Source: Ctenosaura bakeri (lineage: Eukaryota > Chordata > Lepidosauria > Squamata > Iguanidae). Taken from it: a stretch of 64,000 bases of DNA. A program made the translations under genes and the position numbers. Positions 13,163-25,365 of this stretch are shown here, piece after piece (position 1 is the first letter of the stretch; each line of letters opens with the position of its first letter). The notes under the pieces were generated by a model. That model made no database searches. It was not told the DNA's origin and worked only from the letters and a program-made list of their open reading frames with translations. The stretch spans positions 124,001-188,000 of the forward strand of contig CAOLHI010000654.1 in assembly GCA_948474755.1 (NCBI GenBank), written 5' to 3'.

Positions 13163-13344
13163 CATTTCCGCACTAGACTGTTATAGCACTATTATTCCAC
13201 TTTCAACATCCTATGGAATCCTGGGCTTTGCAGTTTCGGGAGGGGCCGAGCAGCCCCAGCATTCCATAGGATATTGAAACCCAGGATTCCATAGGATATT
13301 GAAAGTGGAATAATAGCGCTATAACAGTCTAGTGCGTAAATGGC
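13163..13344. mobile_element. Palindromic MITE, copy 2, inserted in a SINE
   Basis: CATTTCCGCACTAGACTGTT at the left and its complement at the right end define the inverted repeats. The right arm holds an extra tandem copy of CATTCCATAGGATATTGAAA. Confidence 0.85.
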
Positions 13345-13400
13345 TCGCATGATAGGTTTGCCTTAGGGTTGCCATAATGAAGACACACCACCAAGAAATC
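13345..13400 (+). mobile_element. tRNA-derived SINE, 3' part (continuation)
   Basis: CATGATAGGTTTGCCTTAGG and GTTGCCATAATGAAGACACA correspond to the 3' body of the same SINE type, as seen intact at 35212-35420. This places the MITE insertion after the SINE insertion. Confidence 0.7.
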
Positions 13401-16400
13401 TCCTTCTTGCCAAGGTGGCCAAGACTATTTGTATTTTGAACTGTGATGTCACATTATAACTCAATTATATTTTTCTGGTATGTCTTTAACCCAAGGGATT
13501 TACACTGTTCTAAGTTGTAAATCTGTGGAGGTTGTTAAGGAGCAAATGAATACAGTACACCAGGGATGGAACAGAGCCTTCAGTAATACATAGGGGAGTA
13601 CATGAACAAGAGTGTTATAACTGTGTCTCTGTTAAGACAACACAGTATAGGCAACGGGTATCTTTGCATCCAAATGGGGAATCCATATCACCCTAGTGAA
13701 CCCTATTTCAAAGTTGAACAAGTTGGTCTTGGTGAATTCCAGTAAAATTAAACACACCTATACATTCTTGAATAATGTGCAGATCAGAAACCCCATTTCC
13801 CCCTAGATTTTCATTTCCTGAGTAAAACACTGAGTTTTACTCCCTATCACACCAGTTCCAATGGGATCCGAATTCAAGGTGCTTTTACATTTAGCGCTTT
13901 AAACAGCTGGGGACCTTGAGACTTTAGGGAGCACCTCTCTTGATGTACAAGAATGATGTACAATTCTTGATGTACATGAATTAAGATCTGTTGGATGGGC
14001 CCTCCTTAGTCGGTGAAAGGTAAGGTCATTTGAGTCTTGCCAGGAGGGCAAGCAGGGCTGAATGTTGTTTGGGGACAGAGAGAAAAGAATCTGGTATGTT
14101 TTTGATTTCTCTTGTAGTTTCTGTACAAGTGATATCCTTCCGGAATTTATTTTATTTTATTTTTGTCTGATCTGGAGGACTGAGTTTAGAACCAATGTAA
14201 ACAACAGAAAATAACTCAACAGCCTAATATGACTGGTTTTCTCTGACTAGAATTTATACCTCTGCTTGCTAGAGATGATGTGACTGTCTCTCATGCTCTC
14301 CTCTGGTAATGAATTTTTACCCACCTCTCTCTTTATAAGAGGTGGAACAAGGACTCCATGCATAATTAGATGAGCTGCTTAAATGTTTAATGTTACTACT
14401 TGGCTCTATTTTACATGTTTCACATTCCTGCAGATAGACCTTATTATAAAAGGGCAGGGAAACATAAGTTGTTTGAAAATAAACTTCTTTCTATATTTTT
14501 TTTTCCAAATTGCTTTACTTGGTTATGCTGGCAATAGCGATTATCATGTTTCACACTCTGAAGTAAGGACAGAATCCTTGTAATTCTCTGTCATCTTTAA
14601 AAACGTCATAGAAACATAGCCTAAGTTGAGGTGTAAAGAGGTGTAAACTCTCCAGATTTTCAGAGGCAAGAGCTAAAGTTCAGTTGCTCATATGTTCTTT
14701 CCTGCAATCTTCTTATGAGTCTTAATTAACTAACTATAATTTGTGTCCCCCTGTAAGACCCGACAAATGTTTTGGTAAACTATATCTCTATTTTGAGCAG
14801 CAGTCAGCATGCATAAGCAGAGCGTGACTGCTCTGCAAAGCAAGTGGTGTCTTTAGAAAATAGTAAATAAATACGAAAGAAATCATTCATTAAAATATGT
14901 GTTGAGCAATGATAATCCATGCAAATTAAAACCCTTTAAATTCCAAGAACACATGTGAAGTAAAATGGCCATTTGGGTCTTTTTAAAAACAGTATTATTT
15001 TTTGCATTCAGTTATGTTAAGGGCCTGATTACATGTTTTACTAAATGCATTTCACACTGAACATTAGTGTAATCTTTCACTCTATTGGAGCCTTGATCCA
15101 AACCTGGAATGTAGCACTCAGGGAATGAATTTTACATAGCCCCATGGTTCCAAAGTTTAGGACTTAGTGGGGAAAGTTGCTGTGCTTTTCGGCAACGGGT
15201 GATTGACCTTATTTCACAGATTTGAAAATCTGATCCCTTGTGGTGTCTGTTAGACAGTGAGCAAAGTATAGGAAACATAGGGAGAGAAAAGGACCACACC
15301 AGCAAGAAGTCCCACCATTGAATTCAACATTCTTGATTTCTCATTTTTTGTAAGCGAGTTTTAAAACGGCGACTAAGTTGTAAGATGCTTTTTTAAAAAG
15401 TTCATATATAAAATCTGAAAGCCACAATGAAATGTATGTGTATATAGCCATCTGTGTTATCAGGAATCATGAAGAAAACAAGATCCCTGAGCACAAATGC
15501 AGTGGTGTATTTTTTTTAAATTTTCAAACAAACAGAAAAGAAAGAAAACAAAAAGAAAAAAAATGTGCTGTTTTGAAAGAGCATTTCTGCAGTTTGGAAT
15601 TCTACAAAAGTTCTACTGTGTTAGATGAGGGGAAAAGTGAGAGCTCACAGTGAAGAAAAAATTGAAGTGAAGTAAAAGTAAATTCTGTGTTCTTCTAGAA
15701 TCCCAGATTCTGAGCAAGCATGTGTCTGGTATACCACTACTTCTGTTTCTTTGTAATACAAGCAATATGTGGTGGGATTACTATTTTTAAAAAAGTTGAG
15801 TTTCACGTTTTAGAAATGAATGAAGTTTCAAGATCTGCCATGCTTGTTACACTAAGAAGTGTGAGCTGTGGCCTGTACAATTTTTGTGCATCTTTCTCCC
15901 CCCACCCCCCATGCTCCTGCTAAATAAAGCATTGTTGGAGCTTTTTGTGTGAAGCTTGCATATAACACTGTTCTGCATTAGTGCGTACAGATTTCTAGGT
16001 TAGAATATTTCAGCCCTGCTCTATGTAGCTTCTGAACGTCATCTAAGATACTTGTAAAGAACAAAAGAATGATAGCGGGTGGCTTTTCTGTTAATGGGCC
16101 AATGAGTCCATGCCAGGTTTTAGTTTGAGCTTTAAATCTAAGATGCAGAACCTTGGGTGATTTCTTTAAAGTCGGAACTAAAACTGCTCCACTGACATGC
16201 AAGCGACCAGGGGAACAGAGCTCTAGTTGACATAGGTTTAAGAATGCTCATCTTGCCCAGTGCTGCTAAAATTGCAGGCGTTCTCATTCCTTATTTTGTT
16301 TACAATTGAGCAGGCATTTTGCGCAGACTTAGGCTGCCACTAGGTAATCATTAATACATGCACACATTCTAATACACCTAGCTTTCTGCATTATATCTTA

Positions 16401-18399
16401 CACCCTATATGCTCTGTTCTCTAGGTTATACTCTGCACCTCATAGATTTATTCCCACGCTTCAAACCTGACAAGTAAATAATCTTGGTCTGTAAAATAAT
16501 GCTCGTAGGGACAATTATTTGCTGTAGCAATGCATGCAGCACACATAGCACCATACATATCCGGTTCTTTCTTTAGAAAGGGAATGTTAGTGTACAGACG
16601 GTCTTCTAAATGTCCCACAAAGAAGTGGTTAATGTGAACCTGTAGCCAGCAGCAGTTCCTTTGCATACACTTTACCTGTTTGTTATTTGAACAGAAGCGT
16701 TTGAGAGATTAGATAACTGGTGTTTAGCTTCTCCTGTCGACATGCGCTTTGCTCAGAACATGAAAGTAAGGAGTTACAAGCAACATGGTCTGTTGATGGG
16801 AAAGAATTGGGGGCGGGGGACACAAGAAATTTACAATTCAAAAGTAACATAATGGCCGCAATCCTGTATAAGGCTTAGCTTAGCATAATAGTTCTGTTGC
16901 TGGGCTGAGCTGTGTTCCATGGCCCCGAATTTACTAGTCTCTGAAGCCCTCCTGGGGGAAATGGGTTGGATTGGAGAAGTGGCTGGCTGTGTTTCCGTAG
17001 CCGGACACGAAATGATGACATCCACTAGGATCTTCCAGAGGTCTCATAATCATTACTTCATTGATGTAATGGGTAATGTTTCAAAGTTATCTTTAAAAGA
17101 TACATTTAAAGAGTGTTTTGACAAGACTGTTTAAAGTTACATGCCATTTTCCTATTAACTGCTAAGGTTTTCTCTTTTTAAAGAAAGGCAAAAGCAGTGA
17201 GCAGCACACCAAATTACTTTTTCTGCACTGTAATGAGTAATGACCATAAAGTTCTTTTCAAACACAATTTATAGAAGAATGGGGTTTTTTTTAAAAAAAT
17301 TACAAGCTCTTCACCTGTGCTCCCTCTCACAGCATTCACTTAGGCGTGCTCGGAGTTTGTAGAGCTAATGACAGTTTTAAAAAGGAAAAGTCTCCAGTGG
17401 AAATAGCTGAATAAATACAATTTCAGTGCCGCAGGCTTACAGATATCCTTCAGAGTGAACTCTGCTTTCAATCAGTAAAATCTGGTTAGCTTTCTACTTC
17501 TCATTACAGGGCCCTGTAACATTTCAAACTGCCTGTCATAATTTTAATCTGAATCTGAAAGACATTTTTATAGGTATGAAAGTAGTTCATGTTCCTTTCA
17601 GTATGTTGGGCTTTGTTGAGGAATATAAGTACATTTTTTTTAAAAAAGGAACAGGTTTGGAATTTTTTAATTTTTATTTTTATATGTGACTGCTACCTTC
17701 AGTTTTCCCCTTCCTCTTTTTTTAAAAATCATCAGCTTTCAATATATACTTGGTCTCTTTCCTTTAAGTTGTAACAGAAGTATTTTTTTTAAATGTAGCA
17801 AATCAAGATTAAGCTGTATTGACTAATATAAATCTTAGTGCTGCAGCCAAAGTTGGTTTCAAACAGGTTACTTGGGATCACATCAAACTCTGTCCTATAT
17901 TTGCTGAGCACTGACTTTTTTGTAGGCTAAGAGACAAAGAATGCATTTCTGTTTATGACAGCTGGGATATACAGGAAACTACAGCACTTTGCTTTTCTAT
18001 TTTCTCTGGTTAATCCTGGCAGCCACTCAGGACGAGTTCATATAATCAAAACGTGGTTTTCGTTCTCAGCAAATGGCAACCTCAGAAATCTGTGTGCACA
18101 TGATAAGACATGGAATAGCCAAATACTTGTCAGATTGCCTCATCATCCCTCCAATTAGCTTTCACAGTGTGAAGTGGGATGCCTTTTCCTTTCCAATTCA
18201 TCATATCGTACGTTTTTGTCAGAAGTGCAAATTTACCTTAACTATTCATTTTCACACAAAGTTGTTCAGAGTAGAAGGCTATATAGTTTATGTGGATAAG
18301 AATTCTGGGTTTTGAACAGACTGAGGTATTATACCTCGCATGATTACTGTTTGATATACTAAAGAAGACGACACATGCTAAAGGGTTGTTTTATTGGTA

Positions 18400-18600
18400 T
18401 TACATTTATTTGTATACCATCTTATTCCTAGTTTGGGACTTGAGGTAGCTTTAAAACAGTTAAAGCAGACATACATATGAACTTTAAAAAGCAATTAACT
18501 CATGACAAAATTAAAACAACTGTAGTTAAAAACATTAACCACTAAAAATAAGAGCAACACCAAATAAAAGTCCAGCACATGATAACAAGGCCTGTTTCTC
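18400..18600. repeat. Dispersed repeat fragment, unclassified
   Basis: TTTATTTGTATACCATCTTA, GGGACTTGAGGTAGCTTTAA and an A-rich continuation resemble the ATATCCCACC-type repeat fragments elsewhere in the window. It is old and diverged. Confidence 0.35.
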
Positions 18601-19683
18601 CTATAAAATCAATTCCCAGGTTGTTGGCCTTGTTGTTGTTGTTTTTTTTTTGTTGTTTTTCTTCAAAACCCAGAAAATATTTTTAATTGTTTTAATTTAA
18701 ACTGCACAAAATGTCTGGTGAACACAACTGCACGTTTTTCATCTCTGAGCAACAGCAAACTCCCTCATTGTCGAAAACTGGTACATCAGGGAGAGGAAAA
18801 GGTTAAAGCAGCTCTTTCCAATATGCTTGCGTTCTGCAGGCGGAGGGGTTTTTCTTAATGAGGGGTGGGACTGCAATTTCACCTGAAGTCTGAAGTGGAA
18901 CAGTGCAAGAAAGTATTTCCCATGAGATTTTGCTGAATGTGTAGCTTGGCTCTAAATGCAGTAATTATGGCCATTTTGTATGGCATTTTTTGTTGTTGAT
19001 TTGAAACTGAAGCATCTGACTTTCATTGTGCTGGGCAGAAGTTTAGCTTCATTTTCAAAGCCTCCAGGATTCAAAGGATGCCTTGTGACACTGAGAAGAC
19101 CATTGATGGCCCTAAAACAGAATCAATGGTAGGAGAACCATGCAGTTCATAGACAGTCGGACCTCTAAATTTGTGGGTTTGACTTGATTATTTGATTTGA
19201 TTATTTGTGAATTTCTCCAACCCCTGGCCTGCCTATGCTCAAGCCCTTCTTTCCTGGAAGAATGTTTCCTGTTGGTGGCTCTAATCAGTTGGCGCAGCCC
19301 TCCACTCCCAAGGAAGAAGATGGGGAGAAAGAGAGAGGGGGAGAGTGGAGGGAGAGAAAGGCCACCATTCCGAGTCACTCCTTTCCCTCTCCTTTTCTTG
19401 ACCCAGTTTGTACTATGGGTTTCTCCCCACCATGCCTTGACCCACTTCCCACAGACCACATTCACACATTTTGATTTTTGCTTTCCCCCCGACTTTCGTA
19501 GGGGTCCTATGCCCCTATCCCTAGTGAACGTGGAGAGCTGGTTGTATATCCCCAAATGAACAGAAAATTAATTAATGCTTGAAGTGTAGAGGTGTTCCAA
19601 AGAGTTTGTTTATGTCTTTAAATGGTACACAATGGCTGACATACTATTTGATTATTTGTTATAGTGCAATGCAGCTATTTGGC

Positions 19684-19833
19684 TTGAGTTGTGCATATAG
19701 CAACATTGTACATTGCAACTGTGCATTGCAGTTCTGCACTGCATGTTGCAGTTGGACATTGCAATTGTGCATTACACATGGTACACATTACAACGCACTT
19801 CTGCATTGTAACTGCACATTGTAAAAAACTGCA
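19684..19833. repeat. Degenerate TGCA-rich minisatellite-like array
   Basis: Variants of ATTGCAACTGTGCATTGCAG recur about every 11-25 bases, with TGCA or CATTG in nearly every unit. The short open frame rich in Cys and His through it comes from the repeat. Confidence 0.75.
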
Positions 19834-20481
19834 ACCAGTTATTTATATACGTGTTGCCCAGTGGTTGCTATTCTGCAAGAGAGTTACATAGTGCTGGCAT
19901 AGCATTTCTCTGCAAACAGATATTTACACTGTGCTGAGGAGATTCTGGATTGCAGCCAATGATGATTTACTGGCTTATTTTAAAGAGTGGTACATGAAAA
20001 TGTCCCATTTGTTTGCCCTTCTCTTGGGATCAGAGCCAGAAAATGCATCTTGTCAAAAGCTCCTTGCAGCCACATGCTCCTATTTTGTTTCTACACAGGT
20101 GGCTTCTGTCTTTCCCCTTCCATGTTCCTCCCTGTGACCTCTGTTTTTAATAGAAATCAGAGAGTCGATACAAGATCCAAGAGAGACTGTGCTCCCGAAC
20201 CACGTCTTATCTGCAAATGCTAGATAACAAATCCTTCTTCGGTGTGAGCAGTAGTTCTGGGCAACGAAGGGGCATCTAACAATTTATTCTTAACAATTCA
20301 GGTGCTGCCTGCACTACAAAAATCATTTACAACAACAACAAAAAAAGGCCCTGAGTAATAACTTCCTCCCAGCTTTCCTTTTAAAGGGCCAACCTCAGGT
20401 TTGGAGTAGGACTATACGAGCAGTCTGTAAATCTGTAAACAGATAAATGGAGGAACATATTGCAGTCTCTGCAAGAGAAGA

Positions 20482-20535
<54 letters not shown>
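20482..20535. repeat. GAT trinucleotide repeat, 18 units
   Basis: This is a perfect uninterrupted array of eighteen GAT units, likely length-variable. Confidence 0.98.
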
Positions 20536-20599
20536 CTTATAAAATTAAATGGTTATCCATCACTGGAATAATTTTGGAATCAATAGGTGAGCATACTTT

Positions 20600-21055
20600 G
20601 GCCTTTTCCACACCGGGTGAGGGAATCACCCTGCGCCGCTACTCACTGGACCTTTCGGCTCCCCAGTCCAGTCCACAGCGCTCCGGAGCAGTGGGTGCTC
20701 ATCAATACACACTGCTCCGGTGTCCCAAATGGCAGCTTCTGGTTGGTCGAGGGTCTCGACCAACCGCTGAAGCTCACCAGCCTAAAGCCCGCCCCCCGGG
20801 CAGATTGCAGGCTCGCATTGGTGCGAACCTGTGAATCTGCATAAGGGAGCAGGCTCGCAGTGGTGCGCTCCATGCTTTTGAAAGACCGGAAAAACCAGGT
20901 CTTTCAAAAGCATGCTGGAGGACCACTTGGGTCGTTCCGGACCAGACTGAGGTGCGGATCTACGTTAAATAGGTCCGACCCAGTCCGGTCCGAGGTGCAG
21001 ACCTCCTCCTTGGAGGACGGACTGCACCGTTTCAAAACCCCAGGTGGAAAAGGCC
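20600..21055. mobile_element. G+C-rich 456 bp DNA element made of hairpins
   Basis: The ends GGCCTTTTCCAC and GTGGAAAAGGCC are 12 bp perfect inverted repeats. Inside are perfect hairpins: arms 20871-20887 and 20898-20914 (17 bp), arms 20741-20751 and 20755-20765 (11 bp), and CCGGAGCAGTG pairing with CACTGCTCCGG. A GGTGCAG/CTGCACC pair lies near the right end. Two copies of AGGCTCGCAnTGGTGCG occur in tandem. It is far more G+C-rich than its surroundings. No transposase frame is seen. It is probably a non-autonomous element of a hAT-like type, but no target duplication was found. Confidence 0.75.
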
Positions 21056-22221
21056 TTTGTTTAGCCTACCTATTATTCTCTGCTAGGGAAACAGGCTTTG
21101 CGCTCACAATCCGCCTCAGCAGCATGGAAACTTCCATTCTCTGTGTCTTTTTTTTTTTCTTGCTGAGTTTTGAGTCAGTCTTATAAAACATCCACATGAT
21201 TGATAATCACAAAAGCTGTACAAAAAGAAACCGTGCTTTTGTTTGGAAGCACATCTACACTTGCAGACTGTTTTTGTTTGTTTCTTTCCTTTGCTCATTT
21301 CTTTTACGGTGGATAAAAACTTCTGCGCTCTAGTTGTGACACGGTCCTGTGCTTAGTTTTATACCATTCCACATTTGCAATTGAATGCCTTCCATTTCTT
21401 TCTTGTAATCTTTGACCTGAACAGTTCCATTTTTGTTAAATATGTATTCTTGTTGAAGTAGAAGGAAAATTGCATTTTGGGTGAGTGGGTGGAGAATGCT
21501 AACCGATAAAGCTCAGGCCTCAGTAACCTCTTTCTTGATGTATTAGTGTGACAGACCATTCCATACACTTGTTTCTTTTTGTTGTTGGGAAAAGGCTGTG
21601 GGGTAGCTCCTTGCTTTTCACTTTGGCTCCCGTTATGAGAAAAGACTCAGAAACCATCAGAGCTTTGGGAGCCAAGGTAGCAATCTGGAGCTTGAAACAT
21701 GTTTCCCATATAAGTATATACACAGAAGCCAACAATAGTTGACCTTGAGCATAAAATGCAGTGCTGCCTGTTGCGTGCTTCTTGGAGTGAACAACGGTTT
21801 CAGAAGCCAACAGAAAACCACTTACATCCAGTCTGGTTTTCCAGCCATTGTTCCCTAGTAGCTCCCTTTTATAATTCTAAAAATAACACTGGGGAAGCGC
21901 TGTAAGATTACATGCACCATTTGAGCATTTCTTCAAGTATAAAAAACTACTAAATGCAAATAATTACCTCTTCAAAGGTGTAAGTGGATTTTCCAGAGAT
22001 GGTTTGCGTTGAGAAATAACTAAATCACCAATGGCTCCTTTTGGATTATTCGTACTCCTTGTGTTAATGTACATATCCTTTATATGCATCTGTTTTTCTT
22101 TCAATGTATATGCCATCTAGCACAATGTTAATCACTTTATACATTACAAATGGCCATGACAACATCAACCTCATAAAGGCATTCACTGCAACCAAAAAGG
22201 CGCTCTTTGGGGCACATAATC

Positions 22222-22450
22222 AATCATAGAATCATAGAGTTGGAAGGAGCCTCATGGGCCATTGAATCCAACACCCTGCTTATTGCAGGATCTCCAGCTA
22301 AAACATCCCCAGCAAGTAGCGATCCAGCAGTCTAGTCTCTTTTTGAAGACATCCAAAGAAGGAGACACTCCCCCCATAACTTCTTAGGTAATTAGTTCCA
22401 TTGCTCAACTTACTGTCAAGTAGTTAATTTTGCACAAGAAATTAGGGAAT
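22222..22450 (-). mobile_element. CR1 retrotransposon 3' end, reverse
   Basis: It starts AATCATAGAATCATAGAGTT, the complement of the CR1 octamer tail, followed by GGAAGGAGCCTCATGGGCCA and ATCCAACACCCTGCTTATTG, standard CR1 3' UTR sequence. The internal part is diverged. It is a 5'-truncated dead copy. Confidence 0.9.
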
Positions 22451-22589
22451 CTGTCACCCTAACCATTTCAAAACTTCTATGCTCATTCTAATCTGGCATG
22501 TTGTGCTGGCCACATGTCTCTTTGGGTGCCTCAACATGATCTCTGATGCTTTCAAAATGTTTGACATTAATTTTGGCAACAGTCCAAGC

Positions 22590-22959
22590 TGGTTATTTGC
22601 TCTCATGTTACTCAGATAAAAATTGTGAAGTTGCCTTGCAGCCAGAGAAGACAAAGATGCTCCCAGTCAGCTGTAAGGTAAATCAGGGCATAGGATTTCA
22701 GCCTGTGCTAGATGGGGTTGTGCTCCCCTTCAGATCTCCAGTTCACAGCTTGGGAATACTCCTGGACTCAGGTTTTGGTGGTGACCAGCAGTGCATTGGC
22801 ACTATGCACAGCTAAAACTAATGTACCAATTGTGTCTATTCCTTGAGGTGTCACATCTAACTAAGGTGACATGTGCCTTAATTACATCTTGTTTGGATTA
22901 CTGTAACACACTCTACGTAGGGCTGCCTTTGGAAGCTGTTCAGATATTTACTAAGGGTA
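22590..22959 (+). mobile_element. L2/CR1-clade LINE remnant (C-terminal ORF2 region)
   Basis: One frame reads QPEKTKMLPVSCKVN and then a LGILLDSGF-like segment. Another reads VTCALITSCLDYCNTLYVGL, matching the ALITSRLDYCNALYxGLP motif typical of L2/CR1-clade reverse transcriptases. The frames are broken by frameshifts, so this is a dead fragment. It is not part of SDK1. Confidence 0.8.
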
Positions 22960-23180
22960 AACACATAAGCTAGGGAAGGCTGCATCAGTTTGCTTTTGCT
23001 TGAGTCTGCACAGATGGACAAGAATCCTCCTCTCCTCTTCCCCCACTGTGTTAAGTGAGGGCAAACTGCTTTTGCACTTTGAACTCAGTTTGCAACAGTT
23101 GAAGTAAGCTAAAGAGAAATGGCTAAAGTGGGAGGAGAGAACTGTAGGAGGAACAGTTGGAGGTTACAGAGGATATGGGT
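22960..23180 (+). repeat. Dispersed repeat family X, copy 2 (3' part)
   Basis: TTTGCTTTTGCTTGAGTCTG, TTTGAACTCAGTTTGC and TTGAAGTAAGCTAAAGAG align with copy 1 from its middle onward. It abuts an L2/CR1-like coding remnant on its left, so it may have inserted into it or be its 3' end. Confidence 0.65.
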
Positions 23181-24512
23181 GAGAGCCTTCTCAGTGGATG
23201 ATCCATGGGGCTTTTTGTTTGATCCACCAAAGTCTGATCTCTTAAATCGATCACAGTGAGCCACCATCTCAAGGCACCTGAGCATATTGTTGAGACAGTT
23301 CCCTAGGGTTCTTCTTATCCCATGACTTTTTGATGGGAAAATTGAGGAGAGCCGAGTTCATTCTGTTAAGGGCTGGGAAGTTTCCAGATTAGTACCAGCC
23401 TAGGTCATGAGATTTGAGGCCCAAAACCAAGACCAAGGGATGCTCCTTGTAATTTCACAAGTGGTGGGCTCTGGAAATGTCATTAAACATAATGCATTAA
23501 ACATCAACTACAGTTGAGCAGAGTCTGTTACTAAATTTCAAAAACGTATTCGTAAAAATCATATCTGTATATATAAAGTAGCTTTTTCCCATCAACCCTA
23601 AGCATAACAGTATCTTTTAATGATGTTTATCAAAAACCAATAGTCCATTATTCATAGCTAACCCATATTGCATTCTAATAATAAAAATTGTACTTACAAA
23701 GTAATCAGCATCAGAGTCATTTGGATAACTACAGTGGGAAGTGAGATAAATACAAAGCTACATCAACAAAGAGATTAATCAGGTGCCTGTGAATTTGCTA
23801 GTTTATATAACCCTTGAAGTGAAATCAAATATGTGCTTTCTTTGGAGAACTAAAGATCCAGTTCTAAACTCAGTCACTTGAGACTTGGCTCCATTGAACA
23901 TGGTGGAATGTACAAGTGAGTAGGCTGGCAGAGGATTCTGCACTGAGATTTGATCTCCTTTCATGGCTTGGATGTTCATATATGTAGAAATAAATATTAA
24001 AGATGGCATAGAAATATCCTAGACTTTGAGAGTGATCCTTTAGGTTTGTACAATTCCCTGCAGATTTCATTGCTTCTACTAATATCCTTTGAATCCTGCC
24101 AGCTGACATTTACCAGTCTTGGGCTGTTCTTCTCTATTTGCATCTGAAATATATCATGATTCTTTCATGTTTTATCATTTGGCTGAAAGGAGACTACATT
24201 AATGCAAGTTAATTCAGAAGGGGAAGAACTTCCTATAGGAGAAAGGATTGTAATTTTTTTACTCTGGTGCTGCTGCATCACTCTTCTATTATGTTTGCAA
24301 GTGATTCAAAAGGGCTAAGAGTTCTCTGAAATGTCTTTTCCAGAGTGCTTGAACGCTTAATGTCAATGGAGAATATGGTCCTATCAATATTTGTCGCAGT
24401 GTGAACATATAAAGCTCTCTTCTACTGAATCCATTCTCCCTCTAATCAACCCTATCTGATCTGATTTGTGAAAGATCTCCAAAGCCTAAGGCGGGGGGGG
24501 GGGTGATACATA

Positions 24513-24660
24513 CATGCTCCTCCCGATGTTGTTGGGCTTCAGTTTCATCAACCCTAGCTAGCTAGCATAGCCAACGGTGAAGTATGCTGGGAGTTGTCCA
24601 CCTCAGCATACTTGGGGATGTTGTCACTTGGAGAGCCACACATTCCCCACCTCTGGCTAA
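24513..24660. repeat. Dispersed inverted-type repeat (GGGAGTTGT family), copy 1
   Basis: GATGTTGTTGGGCTTCAGTT pairs loosely with a GCTGGGAGTTGTCCACCTCA block and the end GGGGATGTTGTCACTTGGAG, followed by CCACACATTCCCCACCTCTG. It resembles the common amniote repeat with ACTACAACTCCCATCA arms. Confidence 0.6.
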
Positions 24661-25159
24661 CTTATTTCCTAGCATTGGCGCCCAACATAAAATTTTTAAT
24701 TGGAAGTGTCATAGACTGAAACAGACAATTCACATATGCAAAGTTTTTGGTTTTATCACTGAGAAATAGCTGTTCCCCATGCTACTTATTAGCTCTACCC
24801 AGTTCCTCTCTGTCACACTTCTGGTAGACGTCCTGGATAAGTTCCATTAATTCAAAGGGATCCTGCATTACCCAGAACATAGTGACAGCATAGTTCGCGA
24901 GCTAAGCAGGGAAGACTCAGAGCCTAGAAAACTGCTTTTAGAAAGTTAATGGTAAGTTAAGTTAATTACCAGACCAAATCAAAGATAGTCATGATTTTTT
25001 TTAAAAAAAGCAGCTCTTTACTTTTTCATTATTCAGAAGAAACTAAGATTTGTAGGCTTTTTGGTTCCTTTTAAAAACCGGAATGCTATATAAGCCACCT
25101 GTGTTACACAGTGCTACAAAACATACCCGAATAGCAGGTCACATACTCCTGCAACAATA

Positions 25160-25365
25160 AATGTAACCCAAACAGTTACAATTACATTGTAAAAGGAGTG
25201 AAATGTCATTCATTGTGCTATAGCCCTAATGTAATACAGTTAGGCTTTAGCTGTTCAAGCAAAGCATTAATTAGAAGTTGCTATTTGATACTGACCCTCA
25301 TTATGTTATAGTCATAGTGTAATTTAATTATGCTTTAATTATTGTAACAAGGAATTCTTTTATAA
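25160..25365. promoter_or_regulatory. Candidate conserved noncoding block, homeodomain-site rich
   Basis: Repeat-free, with several ATTA/TAAT cores (GCATTAATTAGAAG, AATTTAATTATGC, CTTTAATTATTG). Function is inferred from composition only. Confidence 0.15.

Noticed and set aside
19112..19555. Overlapping open frames of 147 (-) and 120 (+) codons
   Set aside because: The stretch is purine/pyrimidine biased (GAGAGAGGGGG-type), which removes stops on both strands. The low-complexity Arg/Gly/Pro products look like artefacts.
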